Assembly (NCBI GenBank): GCA_045649485.1
Contig: JAZRPZ010000048.1
Location: 1 to 64,000 of the forward strand
Source of the DNA: RUG11247 sp045649485
Lineage (GTDB): Bacteria > Bacillota > Clostridia > Christensenellales > Aristaeellaceae
DNA length: 64,000 nucleotides
Reading direction: 5' to 3'
The notes below the pieces were generated by a model. The model was not told where the DNA came from and made no database searches. It saw only the letters and a program-made list of their open reading frames with translations. The position numbers and the translations under genes were made by a program. This document shows positions 50,441 to 58,796 of the stretch, piece by piece; positions within the stretch are counted from its first letter, which is position 1, and every line of letters begins with the position of its first letter.

Positions 50441-50470
50441 GGCAGGCGGACATCAATGCTGCCCGCCTGC
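50441..50470 (-). terminator. Hairpin after the WG-type secreted protein gene
   Basis: GCAGGCGG pairs with CCGCCTGC on the minus strand, 12 nt after the stop at 50482. The tail is only weakly T-rich, so it could be a terminator or a processing stop. Confidence 0.45.
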
Positions 50471-50481
50471 GCAAAATCATA

Positions 50482-52173
50482 TCATTCTACTGTGAACTCA
50501 GCAATAACTTTTCCGTCGGAATCCAAAAGTTTATACTGATCGCCCATTCCGACCCAATAGCGGTCATGATCCAGATTCAGGAAATAATCGTATTCCACAG
50601 GAACTATCTCATTGCCGTTATGGTCCACAACGCCGTATACGATCGTTTCAAAATCCGCACTGAGACCGACCACATCATCGTATTCATATTCGATCATGTC
50701 ATAGTTCAGCACCTGATACCTGCCATTGCCGTCCATCCAGCTGACAGCATATATCTCACGATAACCGTCGCTGCAGGGCTCAAGATTGAAATCCGTGATA
50801 TACGCTTCATATCCGTAATCAGTATTGCGGGTTATCACAAAGCGCTCAGGGCGGGAATCCGTATAGCTGTATCCGGTATAGAGATTTCTGTCAAATTCCA
50901 TCTCTCCGCTCCAGAGAACGTTGCCTTCGGCATCCAGCACCATTTCCCTTGTGTCACTGGAAGCGATAATAAAGTTGTCTCCGGAATAATATGCACCAAA
51001 GTAGAAATCGCCTTCTTCGGGAGTGAAGCGCTTTATTATCGAATAATCGTCGCCGGATATCAGATCAAAACCGCCGTCAGCCAGATTTCCGATTATCGGC
51101 ATACCGTCTTCAATGCCCAGACAGTCGAAATAGCTGTAGCCTTCACCGGTAACATATTCGCCGGATGTATTTATCAGATGCACCTGATAATCGGAGTTAT
51201 TTATTTCTGCTACGCCGCCAATAAAGTTTGCAGCATATTCAAAAGATGTATCGAACTGCGGCTGACCTTTTGTATCTATAAATATATATTCATAAGACGA
51301 ATCGGCAGCGGCATTTTCATCGCACACAAGTACGCTCATGTATCCCTCCGAGAAACCCGGAAGCGTTTCATAGCTGAAAGTATACATGCCGCTGTCAGAA
51401 ACAGTGCCATCGGCAGAAATGTGCACTATGGATGCTGCTTCCGAAAAATCGCCGCTGACAGGGTCCACATCAGGCATCACGGCAAAAAATCCGCCGCTGC
51501 AGTCACTTACGATGGAAGTATACATTCCCTCGGTAATTACATTGCCCTGTTCGTCCAGCACGGTAACAAAGCCTTCAAAAGTATATGCTTCGACGATTCC
51601 GTTTTTTACATCATGGGTAAAACCGACATAATCAAATCCGGTGAGCAATTCGCCGCGGGCATTCATGAGCGCCACGCCGTAATCGTAACCGTAATCCATG
51701 TAATCTTCTTCCATTACGCCAAAGTCATCGCCCAGCACATCGCCGTACTCGCCGCCGTCATCGGTTTCGGAAACGGGAACATCGTCGATTACAGCCATCT
51801 CATAGCCGTCGGACAGCTCCTCAAGGTCCACAGGCCATTCTTCCACATCATCAAGTTCCTCATCCCAGTCTCCGGACCAATCGTCTTCCATGAAGCTTCC
51901 GGTATACTCGCCGTCATCATACTCCTCTTCATCAAGGAATCCGCTGCTGAGATCCATCTGACTTACCATAAACAGCCTGCGTTCGGCAGGACATTCGCTG
52001 TTGCTGATAAGATCTATCACATCATATTCGCCGGCATCCGTAAGCAAATTGCCGTTCTCGTCTATCAGCATGGCTCCGCTTTCGGTATTTACAACAAAGC
52101 TGCGTAATCCCTCAGCGCTTGCAGGCAGTGCGAGCATTGCCAAAACAAACAGTATCGCAAAAAATCTTTTCAC
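50482..52173 (-). CDS. Secreted acidic WG/beta-propeller-type repeat protein
   Basis: 563 residues. The signal peptide MKRFFAILFVLAMLALPASA ends before EG (type I site). A strongly acidic, Tyr-rich segment (about 75-150) is followed by repeats of the type VALMNARGELLTGFDY, VTVLDEQGNVITEGMY, EMVLDAEGNVLWSGEM and VGVMD-like units such as YGVVDHNGNEIVPVEYDYF. These resemble WG repeats. It probably forms an extracellular beta-structured binding protein. The start is a GTG at 52173 with AGGAGG 9 nt upstream; the nearer ATG opens only a 3-codon frame. It lies 65 nt after the CAP protein gene. Confidence 0.75.
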   Translation of the reverse strand: MKRFFAILFVLAMLALPASAEGLRSFVVNTESGAMLIDENGNLLTDAGEYDVIDLISNSECPAERRLFMVSQMDLSSGFLDEEEYDDGEYTGSFMEDDWSGDWDEELDDVEEWPVDLEELSDGYEMAVIDDVPVSETDDGGEYGDVLGDDFGVMEEDYMDYGYDYGVALMNARGELLTGFDYVGFTHDVKNGIVEAYTFEGFVTVLDEQGNVITEGMYTSIVSDCSGGFFAVMPDVDPVSGDFSEAASIVHISADGTVSDSGMYTFSYETLPGFSEGYMSVLVCDENAAADSSYEYIFIDTKGQPQFDTSFEYAANFIGGVAEINNSDYQVHLINTSGEYVTGEGYSYFDCLGIEDGMPIIGNLADGGFDLISGDDYSIIKRFTPEEGDFYFGAYYSGDNFIIASSDTREMVLDAEGNVLWSGEMEFDRNLYTGYSYTDSRPERFVITRNTDYGYEAYITDFNLEPCSDGYREIYAVSWMDGNGRYQVLNYDMIEYEYDDVVGLSADFETIVYGVVDHNGNEIVPVEYDYFLNLDHDRYWVGMGDQYKLLDSDGKVIAEFTVE

Positions 52174-52238
52174 GGATTCATTCCTCCTATTATATGAAGT
52201 ATTACTTTTTAGACGCCGCCGTTTCCATTTTGGTTGCA

Positions 52239-53477
52239 TCACTTTACGGTCACGGCGCATTCATCGCTGCGTCCGTTTACCGCGGCGGCAACTATCGCGC
52301 ATTTGCCTTCGCCAACGGCAGTTACATATCCGTTTTCATCAACTACAGCCACATTCTCGTCAGTGGACGACCATGTCACCGAAACATCGTCCGCCCATTC
52401 AGGAATCACCGCCGCACTCAGCAGACATATATCTCCGACATCCATTTCAAGCGCACGGGGCTCCACTTCCACCGCAGAAGGATCTATAGGATAGAGCGAG
52501 ATCATTTCTACAATATATTCTATCGCTGCCGGTTTCCCGTCGGCATACCGCAATCCGTCAATGCGCACATGCCATACCTGATTCTGCTGATAATCGGTGA
52601 TACCCATTTTTTCGAGATCTGGCATGAATATTATTGCAGGACCTGCACCGTAGGATTCCGTGCTCACATTGAAAAACTTGAGCTCCGCCCTGCCTGCGCC
52701 GGCTTCGTACATACTGACCGATATATCGGAAAAATCGGAAGAATACACTTCCGGATTCAGCACCACAGACCATGGGATATCATAGCTGGTAAGGTCTGCG
52801 GGAAACGCGCCCCCGGAAGGCCACTTTATGTTTTCCCAATAGCCCGGATCATAAGTATCATCGTGCACATACATCGCCACATAACTCATACCGGAATCGG
52901 AATTGGCCAGACCGAAGCCCGTCTTTCCCATATAAGGATTCAGAAGCCAGCGCCTGTGACCCAGCACCGGCAAATTCGCCTCGCCGTCATCGCGCACGAA
53001 ATACTCCGCGGATACTATCAGTATATCTCCGTCCATCCAGTTTATGGCCGCAAGGTTGGAAGACATCGTACCGGCATATGCCGTGCCGTAGAAACCGTCA
53101 GACATTCCCTCCACTCTCGGCGAATCATGAGCGATGGCATCATTCGCCGCCAAGAGTACCGCACCGTGCTGCGCGCGCATGATATATATATCATCCAATG
53201 TCACGCCGGTATCAAGATAGGCGACGTAACGTATGAAATTCACATACTCCAGCACATCTTCAAGCGCCGCATCCGTCAGGCTTCCGGGGCTGTATTCGCC
53301 GCTGACGGACGGCTTTTCCAGGTAGGGAGAAGGCTCAGTATCAATGTTAAGTTGAGAATAAGCTTTTCTGATATCCTCTTTTTGGTGGATTTCCGGGCCT
53401 TCGGCGGCCGCGCAGGACAGCATCACCAACATTGAAATTACAGCCGTCAAAACCGCCCGAATCTGCGATATCTGCAT
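52239..53477 (-). CDS. Secreted CAP-domain protein with C-terminal BIG2 (Ig-like) domain
   Basis: 412 residues. The signal peptide (residues 1-25, ending CAAA-EG) is followed by a CAP/SCP-like domain at about 75-235: ALEDVLEYVNFIRYVAYL, AQHGAVLLAAND, NLAAINWM, VLGHRRWLLNPYMGKTGFG. It carries the conserved GHRxxLL motif. After a beta-rich middle, the last 80 residues are a bacterial Ig-like group 2 domain (EMDVGDICLLSAAVIPEWA, VTWSSTDENVAVVDENGYVT). Extracellular, wall- or matrix-associated, function unknown. The Shine-Dalgarno before ATG 53477 is weak. Probably one operon with the WG-type gene. Confidence 0.85.
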   Translation of the reverse strand: MQISQIRAVLTAVISMLVMLSCAAAEGPEIHQKEDIRKAYSQLNIDTEPSPYLEKPSVSGEYSPGSLTDAALEDVLEYVNFIRYVAYLDTGVTLDDIYIMRAQHGAVLLAANDAIAHDSPRVEGMSDGFYGTAYAGTMSSNLAAINWMDGDILIVSAEYFVRDDGEANLPVLGHRRWLLNPYMGKTGFGLANSDSGMSYVAMYVHDDTYDPGYWENIKWPSGGAFPADLTSYDIPWSVVLNPEVYSSDFSDISVSMYEAGAGRAELKFFNVSTESYGAGPAIIFMPDLEKMGITDYQQNQVWHVRIDGLRYADGKPAAIEYIVEMISLYPIDPSAVEVEPRALEMDVGDICLLSAAVIPEWADDVSVTWSSTDENVAVVDENGYVTAVGEGKCAIVAAAVNGRSDECAVTVK

Positions 53478-53559
53478 GATTTAAAATGTTAACCCTTCAT
53501 TTTTTCGATTTTCTTCATAAATATTCCATATTATTTGGCAAAAATCCTGCTTTGGGGGC

Positions 53560-53588
53560 TTTTCAAAACTTATCTTTTGTGTTAAAAT
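53560..53588 (+). promoter_or_regulatory. Putative promoter for the EF-G II gene
   Basis: TTTTCA, 17-nt spacer, TAAAAT. A start near 53595 would give a leader of about 110 nt with the hairpins at 53601-53684. Confidence 0.5.
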
Positions 53589-53600
53589 CTATAACATAAT

Positions 53601-53684
53601 GGTGCGCTATGGCGCCCCACCCCAGAGTTTGTCCATGGAACCCGGAGGTTACGAAACACCGGTCCTGGGCCGGACGCCGGGTCC
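53601..53684 (+). promoter_or_regulatory. Structured 5' leader of the EF-G II gene
   Basis: GC-rich leader with two predicted structures. The first is a 5' hairpin, GGTGCGC pairing with the GCGC...CACC region at 53601-53622. The second is a longer one in which GGAACCCGG (53637-53645) pairs with CCGGGTCC (53677-53684), one bulged A, enclosing a second hairpin CCGG-tcctggg-CCGG (53659-53673). The ribosome site AGGAGG follows 12 nt later. It contrasts with the AT-rich sequence on its 5' side. It does not match a riboswitch class I can name. Confidence 0.5.
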
Positions 53685-53708
53685 CAACTTATAATAGGAG
53701 GAAGAATA

Positions 53709-55790
53709 ATGAAAAACTACACTACCAGCAATATCCGTAACGTCGCCGTAGTTGGCCACGGCAGTGATGGTAAGACCACCCTGGTTGAGGCTCTGCTGTA
53801 CTACGCAGGCGCTATCGATCGTCAGGGCCGCGTCGAAGACGGCACCGCTACCACCGACTGCGATCCCGAAGAAATAAAGAGGAAGATTTCCATTTCCGCG
53901 GGCATGGCTCCCCTCGAGTGGAATGAGACCAAGTACAACTTCATCGACGTTCCCGGCTACTTCGATTTCGCCGGTGAAATGGTCGGACCCATGGCAGTTT
54001 GCGAAAACGCACTGATCGCCGTTGGCGCAGTTGGCGGCCTGACCGTCGGCGCCGAGAAGGCATGGACCATGGCTGAGAAGAACGGCACCGCACGCATCAT
54101 CGTCATCAACCAAATGGATCGTGAAAACGCCAACTTCGACAAGGCTCTGGCTTCCCTCACCGAGAAGTACGGCGCTGCTGTTGCTCCCATTCAGGTTCCC
54201 GTTATCGAAGGCGGCAAGTTCGTCGGCGTAGCAAGCCTGCTGGACAACAAGGCTTACATGGGCGAAGGCAAGTCCTACAAGGTTACCGATATCCCCGCTT
54301 CCGTTGAGGATGCAGTTGAAGAAGCACGCGCAACTCTGATGGAAGCTGCTGCAGGCGCTGACGAAGAGCTGATGGAGAAGTTCTTCGAAGAGATGGAACT
54401 GTCCCCCGAAGACACCATCGCCGGTCTGCGCAAGGGTATTTCCGAAGGCACTCTGGTTCCCGTTGTTTGCTGCTCCGCTCTGACCCGCATCGGTCTGGCT
54501 TCCCTGCTTGATACCATCAAGGATCTGATGCCCTCTCCCGAAGGCACCGTTCTCAAGGGCATCAACACCAAGACCGGCGAAGCCGACGAGCGTATCTGCG
54601 CCGAGGATCAGCCCTTCTCCGCTCAGGTCTTCAAGACCCTGGCCGACCCCTTCGTTGGCAAGCTGAGCCTGATGAAGATCACCTCCGGTGTTCTGAACAA
54701 CACCACTGCTCTGTTCAACGCCAACGTTGAGAAGACCGAAAAGGCCGGTACCATCAACATCCAGCGCGGCAAGAAGCAGATCCCCGTTGAGAAGGTCATC
54801 GCCGGCGATATCGCCGCTCTGGCCAAGCTGGCTTCCGTGGGCACCTCTCACACTCTGTGCGATCCCGCAAAGCCCATCAAGTTCGCTGAGCTGAACTTCC
54901 CCGCACCCACCATCTCCATGGCAGTTTACGCCAAGAAGTCCGGCGACGAAGACAAGATCTTCCAGGGCCTGGCACGTCTGGCTGAAGAAGATCCCACCGT
55001 TACCGTCGGCAAGGATCCCGAGACCACCGAGTCCCTGCTGTCCGGTCTGGGCGAGATGCACATCGACGTAGTTGCAAAGAAGCTGCTGTCCAAGTTCGGC
55101 GCCGATTGCGACCTGCGCGCTCCCCGCATCCCCTACCGCGAGTCCATCCGCAAGCCCATCGATGTTGAAGGCCGTCATAAGAAGCAGACCGGCGGTCACG
55201 GTCAGTTCGGCGACGTTAAGATCAAGTTCCGTCCCAACGACGATCCCAACGATATCGAGTTCCATTTTGAAGATGCAGTTGTCGGCGGTACCGTACCCCG
55301 CAACTTCATCCCCGCTGTTGAAAAGGGTCTGCGTGAGAACATCACTCACGGCGTACTGGCAGGCTACCCCGTTGTTGGTCTGACCGCACAGCTGTACGAC
55401 GGCGGCTACCACCCCGTTGACTCCTCCGAAATGGCATTCAAGATCGCTGCCCGTCTGGCATTCAAGCAGCTGACCACCGCTAACCCCATCCTCCTCGAGC
55501 CCATCTATTCCGTTAAGGTTTATGTGCCCGATGAGTACATGGGCGACATCATCGGCGACATGAACAAGCGCCGTGGCCGCATCATGGGTATGGATCAGGT
55601 TGACGGCCAGCAGTGCGTTTCCGCCGAGGTACCTCTGGGCGAAATGTACAAGTACACCACCGATCTGCGTTCCATGACTCACGCACGCGGTTCCTTCACC
55701 ATGGCCTTCGAGCGCTATGAGGAAGTTCCCGCCGCCGATGCAAAGAAGATCATCGAAAACGCCAAGATCGAGGTCGAGGACGACGAGTAA
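53709..55790 (+). CDS. Elongation factor G-like translational GTPase (EF-G II type)
   Basis: 693 residues with all five EF-G domains. The G1 loop is GHGSDGKTTLVEALL (EF-G II style GHG-x-GKTT rather than AHIDAGKTT). G3 is DVPGYFDF, with Tyr where the catalytic His of DTPGH normally stands, and G4 is NQMDREN. Later blocks are normal: SGLGEMHIDVVAKKLLSKFG near 450, KQTGGHGQFGDVKIKF near 490 and MNKRRGRIMGMDQ near 620. The EF-G II class often retains translocation or recycling roles with altered GTPase rates. Codon use is strongly biased, as in highly expressed genes. AGGAGG lies 7-8 nt before the ATG. The stop is followed by element D. Confidence 0.93.
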   Translation: MKNYTTSNIRNVAVVGHGSDGKTTLVEALLYYAGAIDRQGRVEDGTATTDCDPEEIKRKISISAGMAPLEWNETKYNFIDVPGYFDFAGEMVGPMAVCENALIAVGAVGGLTVGAEKAWTMAEKNGTARIIVINQMDRENANFDKALASLTEKYGAAVAPIQVPVIEGGKFVGVASLLDNKAYMGEGKSYKVTDIPASVEDAVEEARATLMEAAAGADEELMEKFFEEMELSPEDTIAGLRKGISEGTLVPVVCCSALTRIGLASLLDTIKDLMPSPEGTVLKGINTKTGEADERICAEDQPFSAQVFKTLADPFVGKLSLMKITSGVLNNTTALFNANVEKTEKAGTINIQRGKKQIPVEKVIAGDIAALAKLASVGTSHTLCDPAKPIKFAELNFPAPTISMAVYAKKSGDEDKIFQGLARLAEEDPTVTVGKDPETTESLLSGLGEMHIDVVAKKLLSKFGADCDLRAPRIPYRESIRKPIDVEGRHKKQTGGHGQFGDVKIKFRPNDDPNDIEFHFEDAVVGGTVPRNFIPAVEKGLRENITHGVLAGYPVVGLTAQLYDGGYHPVDSSEMAFKIAARLAFKQLTTANPILLEPIYSVKVYVPDEYMGDIIGDMNKRRGRIMGMDQVDGQQCVSAEVPLGEMYKYTTDLRSMTHARGSFTMAFERYEEVPAADAKKIIENAKIEVEDDE

Positions 55791-55926
55791 CCAAGGGCTC
55801 TGCCCTTGGAACCCGCCAAAGGCACCTCTTTGTCCCTTTGGAATCCCACGCTGGGGTTTCAGGAACAAATCAATATTTTCCGTCTGCAGCCCGGGGGCCC
55901 AAACCCCGGACTGCAGATTTTTTCAT
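55791..55926 (+). repeat. Dispersed multi-hairpin element, copy D, ending in a terminator
   Basis: It starts directly after the EF-G II stop. Module 1 is CCAAGGGCTCTGCCCTTGG (55791-55809). Module 2 is CCAAAGG...CCTTTGG (55816-55841), followed by GAATCCC. Module 3 is CCC-acgct-GGGG. Module 4 is TCTGCAG...CCGGGGGCCCAAACCCCGG...CTGCAGA, followed by TTTTTTC. In this copy module 4 is an intrinsic terminator. Confidence 0.82.
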
Positions 55927-55954
55927 TGGTTTTTTCGGCAAAACGTGGTAAAAT
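55926..55954 (+). promoter_or_regulatory. Promoter for the sulfite-reductase-like/ABC importer operon
   Basis: TTGGTT, 17-nt spacer, TAAAAT, directly behind the terminator of element D and about 30 nt before the next start. Confidence 0.55.
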
Positions 55955-55985
55955 GTATACAATAAATATAAGGAGATACATATAT

Positions 55986-56921
55986 ATGAGCATTCCTTCT
56001 CAGCAGGATATCCTTCGTGTAAAAGGGCTGGGTTTTCTTTATAATCGTGGAATGGGCACTTTCTCTGCGCGAGCAGTGAACAAAAACGGCGTGCTGACTG
56101 CCGCTCAGCTGGCAAATCTGGCTGAATGCGCAGAAAAGTACGGCAGCGGCAAGGTAGCGATCACCTCCCGCCTGCAGGTCGAGATTCCCGGCATCGCCCT
56201 TGAAAATGTCGAAAACGTGATGGAACATGTGGCTAAGGTAGGTCTGGTCATCGGCGGCACCGGCGCAAAGGTACGCCCGCTGACTGCCTGCAAGGGTACC
56301 ACCTGCGTATTCGGCAATGCCGACACTCAGAAGATCTGCGCGGAGCTTTTTGATATCTTCTACACCGGCTGGCACGATGTTTCCCTGCCCCACAAATTCA
56401 AGATGTCCGTCGGCGGCTGCCCCAACAGCTGCATGAAGCCGTCGCTCAACGATCTCGGCATCGAAGCTCATCGCCTGCCTGTTTACGACATGGACAAGTG
56501 CCGCGGCTGTGCAAAGTGCGTACTGGAATCCAAATGCCCCATGAAGGCAATTTCCGTGGTCGACGGCAAGATGACCGTCAATGAGACCATGTGCTCCAAG
56601 TGCGGCGTCTGCATCGAGAAATGTCCCTTCGGCGTTTCTCCCGCAGTAGAGAAGCCCGTATTTGCCATCTATGTTGGCGGCACCTGGGGCAAGCATCCCC
56701 GTATGGGCACCCGTCTCAGCCGCTTCTATGACCGCAGCGAGCTGGAATCCATGATTGAGAAGACCATTCTGTGGTTCCGTGAAAACGGCTATCAGAAGGA
56801 ACGTCTTGGTGCAGCGATCGACCGTATCGGCGTTGAAGCTTTTGAAGCTGCGGTTGCCACCAACGACCTTATCGACCGCAAGGCTGAGATACTTGCAGCG
56901 CCCCTCAAGGTAAAGCCCTGA
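55986..56921 (+). CDS. Siroheme/[4Fe-4S] nitrite-sulfite reductase-like protein with ferredoxin domain
   Basis: 311 residues. Residues 15-75 match the nitrite/sulfite reductase ferredoxin-like half domain (VNKNGVLTAAQLANLAECAE, VAITSRLQVEIPGI). The siroheme-[4Fe-4S] ligands are Cys102, Cys107 (ACKGTTC) and Cys145, Cys149 (GGCPNSC). A two-cluster ferredoxin insert follows: Cys172/175/178/184 and Cys203/206/209/213. This is the layout of anaerobic sulfite reductase AsrC and of small dissimilatory-type reductases. AAGGAG lies 9-10 nt before the ATG. The next gene overlaps its stop by 1 nt (TGATG), so it is coupled to an ABC importer. No AsrA/AsrB partner is visible, so sulfite reduction is not assured. 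Confidence 0.85.
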   Translation: MSIPSQQDILRVKGLGFLYNRGMGTFSARAVNKNGVLTAAQLANLAECAEKYGSGKVAITSRLQVEIPGIALENVENVMEHVAKVGLVIGGTGAKVRPLTACKGTTCVFGNADTQKICAELFDIFYTGWHDVSLPHKFKMSVGGCPNSCMKPSLNDLGIEAHRLPVYDMDKCRGCAKCVLESKCPMKAISVVDGKMTVNETMCSKCGVCIEKCPFGVSPAVEKPVFAIYVGGTWGKHPRMGTRLSRFYDRSELESMIEKTILWFRENGYQKERLGAAIDRIGVEAFEAAVATNDLIDRKAEILAAPLKVKP

Positions 56922-57820
56922 TGCGTTCAGTATTTATCGCAATACTTGCAGCGCTTATGCTGCTCACCTGCTGCGCCGCAGCCGAGACCGTACTTACAGA
57001 TGACCGAGGGATAGCCATAACAGCTGAATCGCCCGACCGCGTGGTGTGCCTGTACGGTTCATATGCGGAGGCTTGGATAGAAGCCGGCGGCATGCCCGTA
57101 GGCGTTACCGAGGATGCCGTTTCGGAAAGACAGCTGACACTTGGCGATGATGTACAGATAATCGGCACCAACAAGGAACCGAATCTTGAATTGGTAATCG
57201 CTCTCGAACCCGATTTGGTAATAGTTTCCGCCGATATCCCGCAGCAGCTCGACGCCTGTACTGTTTTGGAAGGCGCAGGCATTCCCTGTGCGGCTTTCCG
57301 CGTTGATACATGGCAGGATTACGCACGCATGATGGATATATTCACCCATCTTACCGGAAGGCGCGACATATATGATGCAGTTATCCCGCATCTTGCGAAT
57401 GAAATAGAATCCATCACTGCCGACGCTGCAACACACGAAGCGCCTACCGTGCTGCTCTTGAGGGCTTATTCCTCCGGCGTACGCGCAAAGGGCACGGATA
57501 ATCTGGCAGGCGTTATGCTTTCTGACATGGGCTGCACAAACATCGCTGACAGCGATACTTCCCTGCTGGAGGATCTTTCTCTCGAAGCGATAATCGCTGC
57601 GGATCCCGATTTCATATTCATTAGCGTAATGGGCGGCGATGAAGCTGCCGCGCTCGAAGTGGTGAATTCCACTCTCGGCGCGAATCCCGCATGGCAGGCC
57701 CTTACTGCCGTGAGAAACGGCAATGTACACGTGCTGCCCCGTGAGCTTTTCCACTACAAACCCAATTCACGCTGGAGCGAAAGCTATGCATATCTGGCAA
57801 AAATACTCTTCGGCAAATAA
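56921..57820 (+). CDS. ABC transporter substrate-binding protein, FecB/BtuF-like
   Basis: 299 residues. The N-terminal signal (MRSVFIAILAALMLLTCCAAAE) looks like a type I site; the Cys pair does not fit a lipobox well. The mature part has the class III binding-protein layout with IAITAESPDRVVCLYGSYAEAW, LELVIALEPDLVIVSADI near 92 and a long linking helix (about 140-165). It captures an iron-siderophore, haem, cobalamin or similar chelate outside the cell and hands it to the permease. It begins inside the stop of the reductase-like gene and ends 35 nt inside the permease gene. Confidence 0.9.
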   Translation: MRSVFIAILAALMLLTCCAAAETVLTDDRGIAITAESPDRVVCLYGSYAEAWIEAGGMPVGVTEDAVSERQLTLGDDVQIIGTNKEPNLELVIALEPDLVIVSADIPQQLDACTVLEGAGIPCAAFRVDTWQDYARMMDIFTHLTGRRDIYDAVIPHLANEIESITADAATHEAPTVLLLRAYSSGVRAKGTDNLAGVMLSDMGCTNIADSDTSLLEDLSLEAIIAADPDFIFISVMGGDEAAALEVVNSTLGANPAWQALTAVRNGNVHVLPRELFHYKPNSRWSESYAYLAKILFGK

Positions 57821-58796
57821 GGCCCTGCGTCTGGGCCTGATACTGGCGCTGCTGCTTATTGCGGCAGCGCTTTTTTCGCTGTGTGCAGGTGCCAGCGGCG
57901 CATCGTTTTTTGCAGGATTGCGCGATGCAATTACCGGCACAGACAGCGCCGCTGCGAGAATACTTATCCATATACGTCTCCCCCGCACTGCTGCCGCGGT
58001 GATGGCCGGCGCTGCACTCAGCTGCGCAGGCGTAATAATCCAGGGCGTACTGGATAACCCGCTTGCCGGTCCTAACGTCATAGGCGTAAATGCAGGAGCC
58101 GGATTCACGACTCTGCTGGCTGCAAGCCTCGCTTTCCCTGCCGCACTGCTGCCTGCCGCGGCATTCGCAGGTGCTTTGGGAGCGGCGCTCATCATATTGC
58201 TGCTCTCAGGGCCCATGGGAGCTTCAAAGATCACAGTAGTCCTGGCGGGCGTTACGCTCAGTGCCATAATATCCGCCGGTACAGATCTCATAACCACCAT
58301 TGATCCTGAAGCAACGCTTGGTATGAGCACCTTCATGATCGGCGGTTTTTCCGGAGTTACTGCGATTAAGCTGCAGACAGCCGCATGCTACATAATTCCC
58401 GCAATCGTAATCGCTCTCATCACATGCGGACAGCTTGATATACTCGGCCTTGGCGATGAGACAGCACGATCCCTTGGCATGCGTGTCAAACTGACCCGCT
58501 GCATACAGCTTATACTTGCTGCCGTGCTTGCAGGTGCTGCCGTCAGCTTCTCAGGCCTCCTCGGCTTCGTAGGGCTCATTGTACCGCATGCCATAAGGCG
58601 TATCATCGGCGGAGCGCATCGAAAGCTTATGCCCATCAGCATCATTGCAGGCGCACTGTTCGTTTTGATATGTGATACTGCTGCCCGCAGCGCATTCGGT
58701 GCATACGAACTGCCTGTCGGTATAATCCTTTCCCTCACCGGCGGACCGTTTTTTCTTGCATTGCTTATCCGCAGCCGAAGGAGGTGGGAACAATGA
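57786..58796 (+). CDS. ABC transporter permease, FecCD family
   Basis: 336 residues, about ten hydrophobic helices. Family blocks: IRLPRTAAAVMAGAALSCAG near 58, GVLDNPLAGPNVIGVNAGAG near 82 and GLLGFVGLIVPHAIRRIIGG near 257. That last block includes the helix that contacts the ATPase. It imports the iron/corrin-type chelate delivered by the upstream binding protein. The ATG at 57786 has GGAG 8 nt upstream and overlaps the previous gene by 35 nt. Its stop overlaps the ATPase start (ATGA). Confidence 0.93.
   Translation: MHIWQKYSSANKALRLGLILALLLIAAALFSLCAGASGASFFAGLRDAITGTDSAAARILIHIRLPRTAAAVMAGAALSCAGVIIQGVLDNPLAGPNVIGVNAGAGFTTLLAASLAFPAALLPAAAFAGALGAALIILLLSGPMGASKITVVLAGVTLSAIISAGTDLITTIDPEATLGMSTFMIGGFSGVTAIKLQTAACYIIPAIVIALITCGQLDILGLGDETARSLGMRVKLTRCIQLILAAVLAGAAVSFSGLLGFVGLIVPHAIRRIIGGAHRKLMPISIIAGALFVLICDTAARSAFGAYELPVGIILSLTGGPFFLALLIRSRRRWEQ

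Noticed and set aside
53649..55868. A 739-residue open frame on the minus strand
   Set aside because: Antisense to the EF-G II gene, whose motifs are unambiguous.
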